Shown one piece after another: positions 11,709-18,571 of a DNA stretch of 18,571 nucleotides; within the stretch, counting starts at the first letter, position 1, and each line of letters starts with the position of its first letter. The notes beneath the pieces were generated by a model. That model saw nothing but the letters and a program-made list of their open reading frames with translations, ran no database searches and was not told the origin of the DNA. The position numbers were made by a program, and so were the translations under genes. Source of the stretch: JBAZYV01 sp041658345 (GTDB taxonomy: Bacteria; Patescibacteriota; Gracilibacteria; UBA1369; 2-02-FULL-48-14); contig JBBAAK010000014.1 of the NCBI GenBank assembly GCA_041658345.1, forward strand, positions 1 to 18,571. Direction: 5' to 3'.

Positions 11709-12050
11709 ATGACAACTCCAGATGATAAATCTTACGATTACTCTCAAGACCCTGCTTTATTGCAAGAAGTGAGAGGCGTAGGTGAACAATTTTTTGATAG
11801 GTGTGACGTGTTGGATATTGGGGAATATAATAGTATTTCGTGGGATGAGTCTAGTGATGGTTTTGTTTTTGATGTGCCAAATTGCCAGGTTGGGGAAGCG
11901 GTTACTAGAGTTATGGTTACTGCAGATGGAAGCGTTGAGGTAGTTGGCCATACTTTTAAGTTAAGCCCTGCAGAGGTCCAAGTTGTTGTTGGTTTTATGC
12001 AAACTTTTATACAAAACTACCCTGCAGGTTTTAGATTTGGTGCAGAATAA
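11709..12050 (+). CDS. Small protein of unknown function
   Basis: The 113-residue acidic product has no signal peptide or membrane segment. The N-terminal 15 residues are polar (TTPDDKSYDYSQDP). The rest looks like one alpha/beta domain with predicted strands around SISWDES, GFVFDV, TRVMVTADGSVEVVGHTF and a C-terminal helix VQVVVGFMQTFIQNY. No family is recognised. It starts 11 bp after the amidohydrolase stop on the same strand and is followed by a hairpin, so it is probably the last gene of the argH transcript. Confidence 0.65.
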   Translation: MTTPDDKSYDYSQDPALLQEVRGVGEQFFDRCDVLDIGEYNSISWDESSDGFVFDVPNCQVGEAVTRVMVTADGSVEVVGHTFKLSPAEVQVVVGFMQTFIQNYPAGFRFGAE

Positions 12051-12054
12051 TTTA

Positions 12055-12096
12055 AAAGTGCCAAACAGTTCTTTGTAGGAATTTGCTTGGCACTTT
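12055..12096. terminator. Hairpin between convergent genes, candidate terminator
   Basis: AAAGTGCCAA (12055-12064) and TTGGCACTTT (12087-12096) form a perfect 10-bp stem with a 22-nt loop, flanked by A on one side and T on the other, 5 bp after the plus-strand stop. It could end transcription from both sides. The loop is long for a classic terminator. Confidence 0.6.
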
Positions 12097-12143
12097 GTGT
12101 TGTTGAGAGTTTGCATTGCGTCTGCCCGGGCAGACCTTTTGGT

Positions 12144-13145
12144 TTAAGCTGCTTTGTTTGCTACATTTTCGTTATTGTTGGCATCAACTGGTGGTGTAGT
12201 TGCAGGCGCTTCTCCAACAGCTACATTCACTGGCATTTCGTTCAGCAATTTCGGTGGTTCTAATCCTCTTATTTCATTGCGTTCTGCTTCCTGGGTTTTT
12301 GTAACAGCCATTTCGTCTTCTTTAAGTTTGTTTTCGTAGTTTTTTGCTTCAGCTCTAATTTCTGCCCTTACTGCTGGTAACATCTTTTCAACATTTCCTT
12401 GTACCGTGGCTGCTATTCCTGCTACTTTTGCAACAGGCTCTAGTTCAGGTTCAAATTTTGCTATAACTTTTGTGATTGTTGCCGTTGCCTTTCCTTCTCT
12501 TGAAGACATTGAATCGGCTGTTTTTGCTGTAGCCTCATCGCATGGTAAGACTCCAAGAGATACCTTTTCTCGGACATCTCCTGTGCTAAACATGTCCATA
12601 CCTACCCAATCTTCTGGTAACAATTTTACAGCAAGCCATTTTGTAGCCCTAACCTGTAGGTTTGCAAGTGCAGCCGCAGGTATTGATTTATTGGCGAGTT
12701 CTTTAATTAAACCCATAAGTCCGGCATCTTTATTTATGAACGCTGCTTTACCTTCTTCGTTAAGTGCGGTCCAAACTTTAAGCATTTTATTTGTATGAGA
12801 TCCTTCTTTTCTTGATTCTTCCAAAGCATTTTTCGCATCCCAAAGCAGGTATTTTGTGGTAACCCCTGCGACAGCCTCCTGTGGTTTTCCACTTTTTAAA
12901 GCTTTGTTGAGAAATCCTTCCGCAACACTAAGCTTCTTTGCTTCTTTCATAGGGTCATTATCGCCTCCAAAGACTTCAGTTTGTTCTCCCTCAGTGGCAC
13001 CACTATCCTCTGTTTTAGGGGCATCAGTAGTGTCCTGGGAATCCGTATTTTCAGTAGACCCTGAGTTGTCCACTTGTGGGCCTTCTGAACTATCTGAATT
13101 AAGAGTGTCGTTTTCCTCTCCGTTTTGTGTGTTGTTGTCTGACAT
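12144..13145 (-). CDS. Acidic low-complexity protein of unknown function
   Basis: The 333-residue product opens with about 65 residues of Asn/Ser/Asp/Glu/Thr-rich, probably unfolded sequence. A mainly helical middle (about 66-290) contains KEAKKLSVAEGFLNKALKSGKP, WDAKNALEESRKEG, WTALNEEGKAAFIN and a long charged helix ending in TKTQEAERNEIRG. A Pro/Asn/Ala-rich tail closes it. There is no signal peptide or membrane segment and no recognised family. It follows gltX on the same strand, but has its own promoter-like boxes (13206-13178) and a hairpin over its start codon (13143-13175), which suggests separate control. Confidence 0.7.
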   Translation of the reverse strand: MSDNNTQNGEENDTLNSDSSEGPQVDNSGSTENTDSQDTTDAPKTEDSGATEGEQTEVFGGDNDPMKEAKKLSVAEGFLNKALKSGKPQEAVAGVTTKYLLWDAKNALEESRKEGSHTNKMLKVWTALNEEGKAAFINKDAGLMGLIKELANKSIPAAALANLQVRATKWLAVKLLPEDWVGMDMFSTGDVREKVSLGVLPCDEATAKTADSMSSREGKATATITKVIAKFEPELEPVAKVAGIAATVQGNVEKMLPAVRAEIRAEAKNYENKLKEDEMAVTKTQEAERNEIRGLEPPKLLNEMPVNVAVGEAPATTPPVDANNNENVANKAA

Positions 13146-13175
13146 AAGGCAATGGGTTATGGTTTAGGCCTTATG
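13143..13175 (-). promoter_or_regulatory. Hairpin covering the start codon of the 333-residue protein gene
   Basis: CATAAGGC (13143-13150) and GCCTTATG (13168-13175) pair perfectly with a 17-nt loop. On the mRNA the right-hand half of the stem contains the AUG itself, so folding would hide the start codon. Confidence 0.45.
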
Positions 13176-13177
13176 TT

Positions 13178-13206
13178 ACAATAGTATCTCTATAGGATTT
13201 TGTCAA
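13178..13206 (-). promoter_or_regulatory. Putative promoter overlapping the end of gltX
   Basis: On the minus strand TTGACA (13206-13201) lies within the last gltX codons and TATTGT (13183-13178) follows after 17 bp. The -35 box is a perfect consensus, the -10 box fits four of six positions. Confidence 0.5.
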
Positions 13207-14644
13207 GAGATTCCTCTGCTTTTTTTAAGCGAGCGAGTGTTCTGGTTTTACCCATAATTTTAACAAGTTCAAAAACACCCGGAGAGAATTCTTCGTTAGA
13301 AAGTGCAACGCGGAGTGGCCACAAAAGTTGGCCGTTTTTTACACCTAGCTTCTCTATCACTTTAACGAGGCATTCTTTTATAGACTCCTCGCTTTCGTAA
13401 TCTGTTAAAGCTTCCAGTGCAGGGATTGCGCTCTTTAGGGCAAGTATCACCATAGCTTTATCCACTTTCATTTTTTCATTCAAAAATAGGTCTTTTTTGT
13501 AGTCCAAGTCTTCCAGCAAAAATGGCTTAAGCATTTCCGGGGCGTCTGCAAGAGTTTTTAATCTGGTTTGCACACTTAAAATTATGTTTTCCTTCTCTTT
13601 GTCTGTGAGTTTTTGCACCAAAGAATCGCTGTACCAATCTTCTTTTTGCAGGTATGGGAGCATTAAATCGCCAAGACATTTTGTAGGCAGGCGGCGAATG
13701 TATTGGCCGTTTAGCCAATCCAATTTTTCCAGATTAAATACTGCGCCGGCTTTTTGAACTCTATCAAAATCAAATCTCTCAATAAGTTCATCCAAACTAA
13801 AAAACTCCTCTTCCGTGCCGGGATTCCATCCTAAAAATGCTATAAAATTAAGCACTGCTTCTTTTAAGTAGCCTTTCTTTATATAGTCCTCGGCGGCAAC
13901 ATCACCTTGGCGTTTGCTTAACTTGCTGTGGTCCGCGTTAAGAAGTAGTGGGAGGTGTGCGAATTCAGGCGGAGTCCAACCAAAAGCTTTATAGAGCCAG
14001 ATGTGTTTTGGGGTTGAGGGAAGCCATTCTTCGCCACGGATTACGTGGGTTATGCCCATTTCGTGATCGTCCACCACATTTGCAAGATGATAAGTTGGGA
14101 AATTATCTGATTTGATTAAAACTTGGTCATCCACATCGCGCCCGTTAAAGCGGACTTCGCCACGGATTTTATCCTCAAAAATCACTTCTTCGCTTGGAAT
14201 AAGTTGGCGGATTACAAAAGGAGTTTTTGCGTCGATTAGTTTTTGGATTTCTTCCTCGTTTAAATCAAGGCAGTGGCGATCATATTTTGGAGGTAAGTGG
14301 CGAGCGGATTGTTCCTCGCGCATTTTTTCCAAACGTTCTTCTGTGCAAAAACATCTGTAGGCTTTACCTTTTTCTAGTAGTTCGTTTGCGTATTTGCGGT
14401 AGATTTCTGTCCTTTGAGATTGGAAAAACGGACCCTCATCCCAATTTAAACCAAAAAATTTAAGAGTATTTAGCAGGCTTTCCACGGCTCCATCAACATA
14501 ACGTTTTTGATCTGTATCTTCTATGCGGAGCAGGAAAATTCCTTTGTTTTTTTTGGCATAAAGATATGAGTAGAGCGCTGTGCGGAGACTTCCTACGTGC
14601 AAATAACCTGTTGGTGATGGTGCAAAACGAGTTTTGATGGTCAT
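13190..14644 (-). CDS. gltX: Glutamyl-tRNA synthetase
   Basis: This class I aminoacyl-tRNA synthetase charges tRNA with glutamate. The 484-residue product has normal length and motifs: APSPTGYLHVGSLRTAL with the HIGH-type motif (15-18 region), RIEDTDQKRYV, a zinc-binding-type insert with C98, C100 and H124/C125 (YRCFC ... YDRHC), and the KMSKS-type loop SKLSKRQG (240-247). The C-terminal anticodon-binding domain is helical. Whether it charges only tRNA-Glu or also tRNA-Gln, with later amidation, cannot be told from the sequence. It lies between the EEP-family gene (36 bp upstream) and the 333-residue protein gene on the same strand. Confidence 0.97.
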   Translation of the reverse strand: MTIKTRFAPSPTGYLHVGSLRTALYSYLYAKKNKGIFLLRIEDTDQKRYVDGAVESLLNTLKFFGLNWDEGPFFQSQRTEIYRKYANELLEKGKAYRCFCTEERLEKMREEQSARHLPPKYDRHCLDLNEEEIQKLIDAKTPFVIRQLIPSEEVIFEDKIRGEVRFNGRDVDDQVLIKSDNFPTYHLANVVDDHEMGITHVIRGEEWLPSTPKHIWLYKAFGWTPPEFAHLPLLLNADHSKLSKRQGDVAAEDYIKKGYLKEAVLNFIAFLGWNPGTEEEFFSLDELIERFDFDRVQKAGAVFNLEKLDWLNGQYIRRLPTKCLGDLMLPYLQKEDWYSDSLVQKLTDKEKENIILSVQTRLKTLADAPEMLKPFLLEDLDYKKDLFLNEKMKVDKAMVILALKSAIPALEALTDYESEESIKECLVKVIEKLGVKNGQLLWPLRVALSNEEFSPGVFELVKIMGKTRTLARLKKAEESLDKIL

Positions 14645-14680
14645 AACAATATGGTTACGCTATGGCTTGACGGTCTGATT

Positions 14681-15622
14681 TTAGTGCACTTTAACCTCAA
14701 TTGGAAGGTGATCCGCGCCTGCAACTTGGCGTAGGACTTTAAAAGAGTCAACTGCCACGGAGTCTGTTACTAGGGCGTGATCAATTTGGATTTTGAACGG
14801 ACTTAAGCCACTGTGCCAGGTTGGACTTAGGCCAAAACCTATTTGTGCATCTTTGAGGCCCGCCTTTAGTAAATCCGTAAAATAAGGAGACCAAGGTGTG
14901 CAGTTAAAATCGCCGATTATGACTATTTTGTTGTTTGTATCATTTTGATTTCGTATATACGTGGTTATATCTTGGAATTGGGTATTTCTGGCTTTTGCAA
15001 ACTTTTGAGTGAACGGAGCTTCCGGATGTACGGCGAGTATTTTAAACGCTCCGTTTGTAGGTATAAATTCCAGTCCAAAAGCTTCTCCTAGCGGAATTTC
15101 CGTAAATATTCCCGGGGTTTTGCTACCAATTAATATGCCGTGGACGCCGGTTTCTTTTGTTAAATATAGGCTTGGGTAGGTTTTGATAAGTTCCGAAAGG
15201 AGGCTTATCCAGATGTGACCGGCTTCATGCACAATAAAAATATCTGGATTTTCTTCTTTAATTAGTTCCAAAAAATCGTCTGTGTTTTGGTTTTTGTAGT
15301 AAAAATTGTTGCTTAAAATTGTGACCGTTTCGTTCGCTTGCGAATTTGTAGTTATGGCTTCTGTTCTTGCGAAATATGGCGAAATTTCCGCAATATTAAT
15401 GCTTGCGATTAAGGTTAAAATGAGGGCGCAAGCAAAGTGTTTTCTTGTAGCACAAATAAGTGCAAAAATGCTCCAAAAAATCGCATAATAAAGAGCGTAG
15501 TGGGTGAATAGTTCAAAAAAGAAGTTTGTTTTTGCGAGGATCACAAAAATCTGAACCGCTAGCGCAAGGCCGGCCACAAGATAAGAGAATTTTTGTAAGA
15601 TTTTTCTAAACATGGTTGGCAT
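14681..15622 (-). CDS. Membrane-anchored endonuclease/exonuclease/phosphatase family protein
   Basis: The 313-residue product has about three hydrophobic segments in the first 84 residues, then an endonuclease/exonuclease/phosphatase (EEP) domain facing outward. Catalytic landmarks are present: NNFYYKN (105-111), E133 (FIVHEAG), IIGDFN with D238 and N240, DHALV with D281 and H282, and the closing ADHLP with D304 and H305. The arrangement resembles YafD-like proteins. It should hydrolyse phosphodiester or phosphate-ester bonds using a divalent metal; the substrate is unknown. It starts back to back with ftsK (33 bp between the starts) and is followed by gltX on the same strand. A second Met at 15613 could be the true start. 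Confidence 0.88.
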   Translation of the reverse strand: MPTMFRKILQKFSYLVAGLALAVQIFVILAKTNFFFELFTHYALYYAIFWSIFALICATRKHFACALILTLIASINIAEISPYFARTEAITTNSQANETVTILSNNFYYKNQNTDDFLELIKEENPDIFIVHEAGHIWISLLSELIKTYPSLYLTKETGVHGILIGSKTPGIFTEIPLGEAFGLEFIPTNGAFKILAVHPEAPFTQKFAKARNTQFQDITTYIRNQNDTNNKIVIIGDFNCTPWSPYFTDLLKAGLKDAQIGFGLSPTWHSGLSPFKIQIDHALVTDSVAVDSFKVLRQVAGADHLPIEVKVH

Positions 15623-15655
15623 TCTAGGCGAGTTCTGCTAGGCTTTTCAAGCAAT

Positions 15656-17860
15656 ATGGCTAGACGTCGCAGAAGAAAATCCGTAAAAAAAGATCCACTA
15701 CTTAGGTTTGAGGTGGAAAGTCACATAATGCGTGAAGTTTGGGCCGTAGCTTATTTGGCCCTTTCCGCATTAACCTGGCTCTCTCTTAACCAAAGGCTTG
15801 GCGTGGTTGGGGATGTTTGGGTTTCTTTTCTAAAGCCGGTTTTTGGGATTGGGATAAGTGCGGTGCCGTTTGTCCTTTTGTTTATGGGTGCGTCTGTGTT
15901 CTTTTCCAAAAAAATTGAATGGGGGCTTGCACGTCTCACGGGGATTCTCTTACTTGCTGTTTCCGTGCTTGGCTTTGTGCACATGAGTGTTCCGGAAATT
16001 GATTTGCTTGAAACAGCTCAAAGAGGTGAGGCCGGTGGTTATATTGGATTTGTATCCAGTTTTATTTTTACAACCGCTTTTGGCCGAGTTGGCGCTTATG
16101 TTTTGCTTACGGCGACTTTTTTGATTGGGGTTTTGCTCACAATTCAGGTTAGTTTGAGTGCAATTGTTAGCTTTTTTGTGCCATCTAAAAAGATGGTTAG
16201 GCGGGTAATTGACAGCGCGACTCCGGAATTTTCCATAATAGATAGCGCCGACAATGAGTCCGAAGTAAAAATCGTTAAATTGGATGAGCCTTCCCGCGAT
16301 GCACAAGCGCTTACGCTTCGGGAAATGAGTTTAAAAGATGTGGAAGATCGTCTCAAAAATGGAAAAGAGGAAGTTGCCGGTTCCAAAGATGAACCAGATG
16401 GCGACGCAATTATTGTCGATCATGGGGAAGATGAGGATGCGGAAATTGTTTGGGAATATCCGTCTATGGATTTGTTGGAGGCGAGTAAAGAAATCTACAA
16501 TATTGATCAGGCGGATTTAAAGCGTAAGGCCGATTTAATCAAGTTTAAACTCGAGCAGTTTGGGATAAATGTGAACATGCACGAGGTTCATGTTGGGCCG
16601 ACCGTGGTGCAGTACACGCTTCGCCCTGCGGATGGGGTTAAGCTTTCTAAAATCACTTCGCTTAAGAATGATATTGCTTTGGCGCTTGCAGCTTCTGCTG
16701 TTCGTATTGAGGCACCGATTCCAGGTAAATCGCTTGTTGGTGTGGAAATCCCGAGTGTTACACGTGCGACCGTTCATTTACGCGAGATGATGGAAACGGA
16801 CCTTTATAGGGGTGAAAGTTCAAAACTTAAGATTGCGCTTGGACGTGATGTTTCGGGCAAGCCTATGATTGCAGATTTGGCTAAGATGCCACATTTGTTG
16901 ATTGCCGGAGCTACAGGTTCAGGTAAATCTGTTGGTTTGAACAGTTTTTTACTTTCGCTTCTTTACAACAATTCGCCAAAGGAGCTTAGGCTTATAATGA
17001 TTGATCCAAAACAGGTGGAGCTTTCCACTTATAATGGGCTTCCTCATTTGCTTACGCCGGTTATTACAGATCCGGAAAAGGCGGCGACTGCATTAAGATG
17101 GGCTGTTGCGGAAATGAATCGTCGTTATAAGGTTTGTGCTGAGGCCGGACATAGAAATATCGCCGATTATAATTCGGACAAAAAGACTGCGGAAAAAATG
17201 CCCAAAATTTTAGTTGTGATTGATGAGCTTGCGGACCTTATGATGACTGCACAAAAAGAGGTTGAAGCTTCAATTTGCCGTATTGCACAAATGGCGCGCG
17301 CGGTTGGAATCCATTTAATTGTAGCTACTCAGCGTCCGTCCGTTGACGTTATTACAGGTTTAATTAAGGCCAATATCCCAACTCGTATTGCGTTTACCGT
17401 GGCATCTTCCGTGGATTCACGCACGATTTTGGATGCAAATGGAGCTGAGGATTTGCTTGGTAATGGAGATATGCTTTATTTGTCCGGCTCGATTGGTAGG
17501 CCGGTTCGTATCCAAGGAATTTATGTCTCCTCAAAGGAGATCGAAAAGGTCACAAATCGCTTAAAACTTACTCGTGAGCCAAGTTATGTGCATGACATTA
17601 CGTCTAAGGAAACCGCTCAAAAAACGGTTCAAGGTGTGCCGGACGCTCCGGACGAGGCCAAAACGGATGAAGAACTTATGGCTGTGGCGCTTCAGTGTTT
17701 AAAAAAGAATCGCAAGGCGGCATCGACTTCTTCTTTGCAGAGGTATTTACGGATTGGCTATTCCCGTGCAGCGCGCATTGTGGATATGCTTGAGGAGGAA
17801 GGTTACGTTGGTCCGGCGCAAGGTAGTAAGCCCAGGGATGTGTTTATAAATGATGACTAA
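15656..17860 (+). CDS. ftsK: DNA translocase FtsK/SpoIIIE
   Basis: FtsK pumps chromosomal DNA through the closing septum and helps XerCD resolve dimers. The 734-residue product has an N-terminal membrane domain with about four transmembrane segments (about 28-175) and a short acidic linker (about 200-270) instead of the very long one in E. coli. The RecA-like motor follows, with Walker A GATGSGKS (418-425) and Walker B VVIDEL (D523, E524), plus GIHLIVATQRPSVDVITG and IKANIPTRIAFTV. The C-terminal gamma winged-helix domain (about 670-734; SSLQRYLRIGYSRAARIVDMLEE) reads polar KOPS-type sequences. All parts are intact. It diverges from the EEP-family gene and converges on the HNH gene. The tyrosine recombinase at 4797-5630 is a possible Xer partner. 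Confidence 0.96.
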   Translation: MARRRRRKSVKKDPLLRFEVESHIMREVWAVAYLALSALTWLSLNQRLGVVGDVWVSFLKPVFGIGISAVPFVLLFMGASVFFSKKIEWGLARLTGILLLAVSVLGFVHMSVPEIDLLETAQRGEAGGYIGFVSSFIFTTAFGRVGAYVLLTATFLIGVLLTIQVSLSAIVSFFVPSKKMVRRVIDSATPEFSIIDSADNESEVKIVKLDEPSRDAQALTLREMSLKDVEDRLKNGKEEVAGSKDEPDGDAIIVDHGEDEDAEIVWEYPSMDLLEASKEIYNIDQADLKRKADLIKFKLEQFGINVNMHEVHVGPTVVQYTLRPADGVKLSKITSLKNDIALALAASAVRIEAPIPGKSLVGVEIPSVTRATVHLREMMETDLYRGESSKLKIALGRDVSGKPMIADLAKMPHLLIAGATGSGKSVGLNSFLLSLLYNNSPKELRLIMIDPKQVELSTYNGLPHLLTPVITDPEKAATALRWAVAEMNRRYKVCAEAGHRNIADYNSDKKTAEKMPKILVVIDELADLMMTAQKEVEASICRIAQMARAVGIHLIVATQRPSVDVITGLIKANIPTRIAFTVASSVDSRTILDANGAEDLLGNGDMLYLSGSIGRPVRIQGIYVSSKEIEKVTNRLKLTREPSYVHDITSKETAQKTVQGVPDAPDEAKTDEELMAVALQCLKKNRKAASTSSLQRYLRIGYSRAARIVDMLEEEGYVGPAQGSKPRDVFINDD

Positions 17861-18008
17861 GGCCTCGTTGATGGTTCGTTGGGCTGTTGGTTTTTGAATG
17901 CAAGTGGCTTGGGGTTTGCGTATGGGTAATCTTGTGACTTGCGTGCAAGTGCGTAAGGGGTTCCTGCCTAGCATTCTCCTTAGGGCTTCATGCATGCTCT
18001 TTGGAGCC

Positions 18009-18571
18009 TCATGCCTGCGCTTTTTTCCGTTGCTCCTGGATTTTAAGGTTTATGCTGTGCGCAAGCGTGTGGTGATTTTTGCAAAGTGGAGCCAGGTAAG
18101 CTGGATTGTGGGTGTGGCTCAGCGCAAACATTTGCGTGTGGTGAAGCTGTTCCGCCGGCTTGTTACAGTTAGGAATTGAGCATTTTGTGCCATGTTCTTT
18201 TTTTAGGATTTTGCGGACCCGGGCTGGGATGTATCTCGACGGTTTTGTGCTCTGCGCTACAGGTTGCCTTGCCTGGCTTTGTTCAATCTCTTCCGCGATT
18301 TTGGCTTTTTCTTGCTGGATTTCCTCTTCGCGCTTGTCCAAAAGTTCCGTAAGAACTTGGTTTAAATCTATGCCTTTGTTTTGTATCTCAAGTAGGCGTT
18401 TTGTAATTGTGGAATTTAGGCCAAGTTTGCTTAGTTCAAGCAAGCTCGCAACTGTGCCGGGCACAGATTTTGCCTCGATTTGTGGCTTAAATAAGCCATT
18501 TTGGTTTGAGTTCGCAAAGTCTTTCCCGTCGAACTTGGCACAATTTAATGCAAATTTTTCATCCTTCACCA
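18009..18571 (-). CDS. HNH-type protein, 5' end outside the window
   Basis: At least 187 codons are open to the window edge. The first GTG (18569) need not be the true start, so the N-terminus is probably missing. The visible part has a helical region with GTVASLLELSKLGLNSTITKRLLEIQ, a charged coiled coil (about 70-100; LLDKREEEIQQEKAKIAEEIEQ) and a C-terminal HNH-like zinc domain. That domain has C130 and C135, H143/H144, N155 and the final CKNHH with C163, H166, H167. Such domains are nucleases or nuclease-derived binding modules. The RYIPARVRKILKKEHGTKC lead-in resembles a type I associate with CPR genomes; the role is unknown. The gene converges on ftsK with 148 bp between them and no clear terminator. 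Confidence 0.75.
   Translation of the reverse strand, partial: VKDEKFALNCAKFDGKDFANSNQNGLFKPQIEAKSVPGTVASLLELSKLGLNSTITKRLLEIQNKGIDLNQVLTELLDKREEEIQQEKAKIAEEIEQSQARQPVAQSTKPSRYIPARVRKILKKEHGTKCSIPNCNKPAEQLHHTQMFALSHTHNPAYLAPLCKNHHTLAHSINLKIQEQRKKAQA

Noticed and set aside
17861..18008. Terminator between ftsK and the HNH gene
   Set aside because: Only a 6-bp ACTTGC/GCAAGT stem with a 2-nt gap is visible and no T-tract follows; nothing else was found in this gap.

Overview
The window looks like chromosome of a small-genome bacterium, most likely Patescibacteria/CPR (possibly Peregrinibacteria-like). The reasons are low GC with the standard stop codons (TGA does act as a stop), A/T-rich leaders such as AATCAATCAACTCT-ATG instead of Shine-Dalgarno motifs, many short genes of unknown function, and a C-terminal HNH protein of a type I associate with that radiation. 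This placement is inference; no rRNA gene is present to confirm it.

Layout. Positions 1-2543 carry a minus-strand run of a lipoprotein, two membrane proteins, a frameshifted and truncated rhuM, and a C-terminal remnant that may come from a restriction-modification protein. Positions 2541-4768 hold an unusual repeat-rich region with surE and a SAM methyltransferase, both on the minus strand. Long imperfect palindromes (elements A, B, C) separate the genes and end in inverted 7-8 bp boxes of the AAC...GTT kind. Each unit begins with a box complementary to the box at its own far end, which is the rule for integron gene cassettes. At the right end of this array a tyrosine recombinase (4797-5630) is transcribed away from it, the usual integron topology. 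The recombinase, however, looks Xer-like and lacks the insertion that marks integron integrases. A hicBA toxin-antitoxin pair overlaps the recombinase tail to tail.

From about 6090 the window becomes ordinary core genome. A CIRCE operator and sigma-70-type promoter precede groES-groEL. After a repeat-rich convergent intergenic region come a small coiled-coil lipoprotein and a zinc-ribbon protein on the minus strand. On the plus strand follow argininosuccinate lyase, a compact cytosine-deaminase-like amidohydrolase and a small unknown protein, ended by a hairpin. On the minus strand are a 333-residue acidic protein, gltX and a membrane-anchored endonuclease/exonuclease/phosphatase protein. Divergent from these is ftsK. 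The 5'-truncated HNH protein lies at the right edge.

The main candidate for something undescribed is the 2541-5630 region: an integron-like cassette array whose sites fold as branched structures and whose adjacent recombinase is Xer-like.
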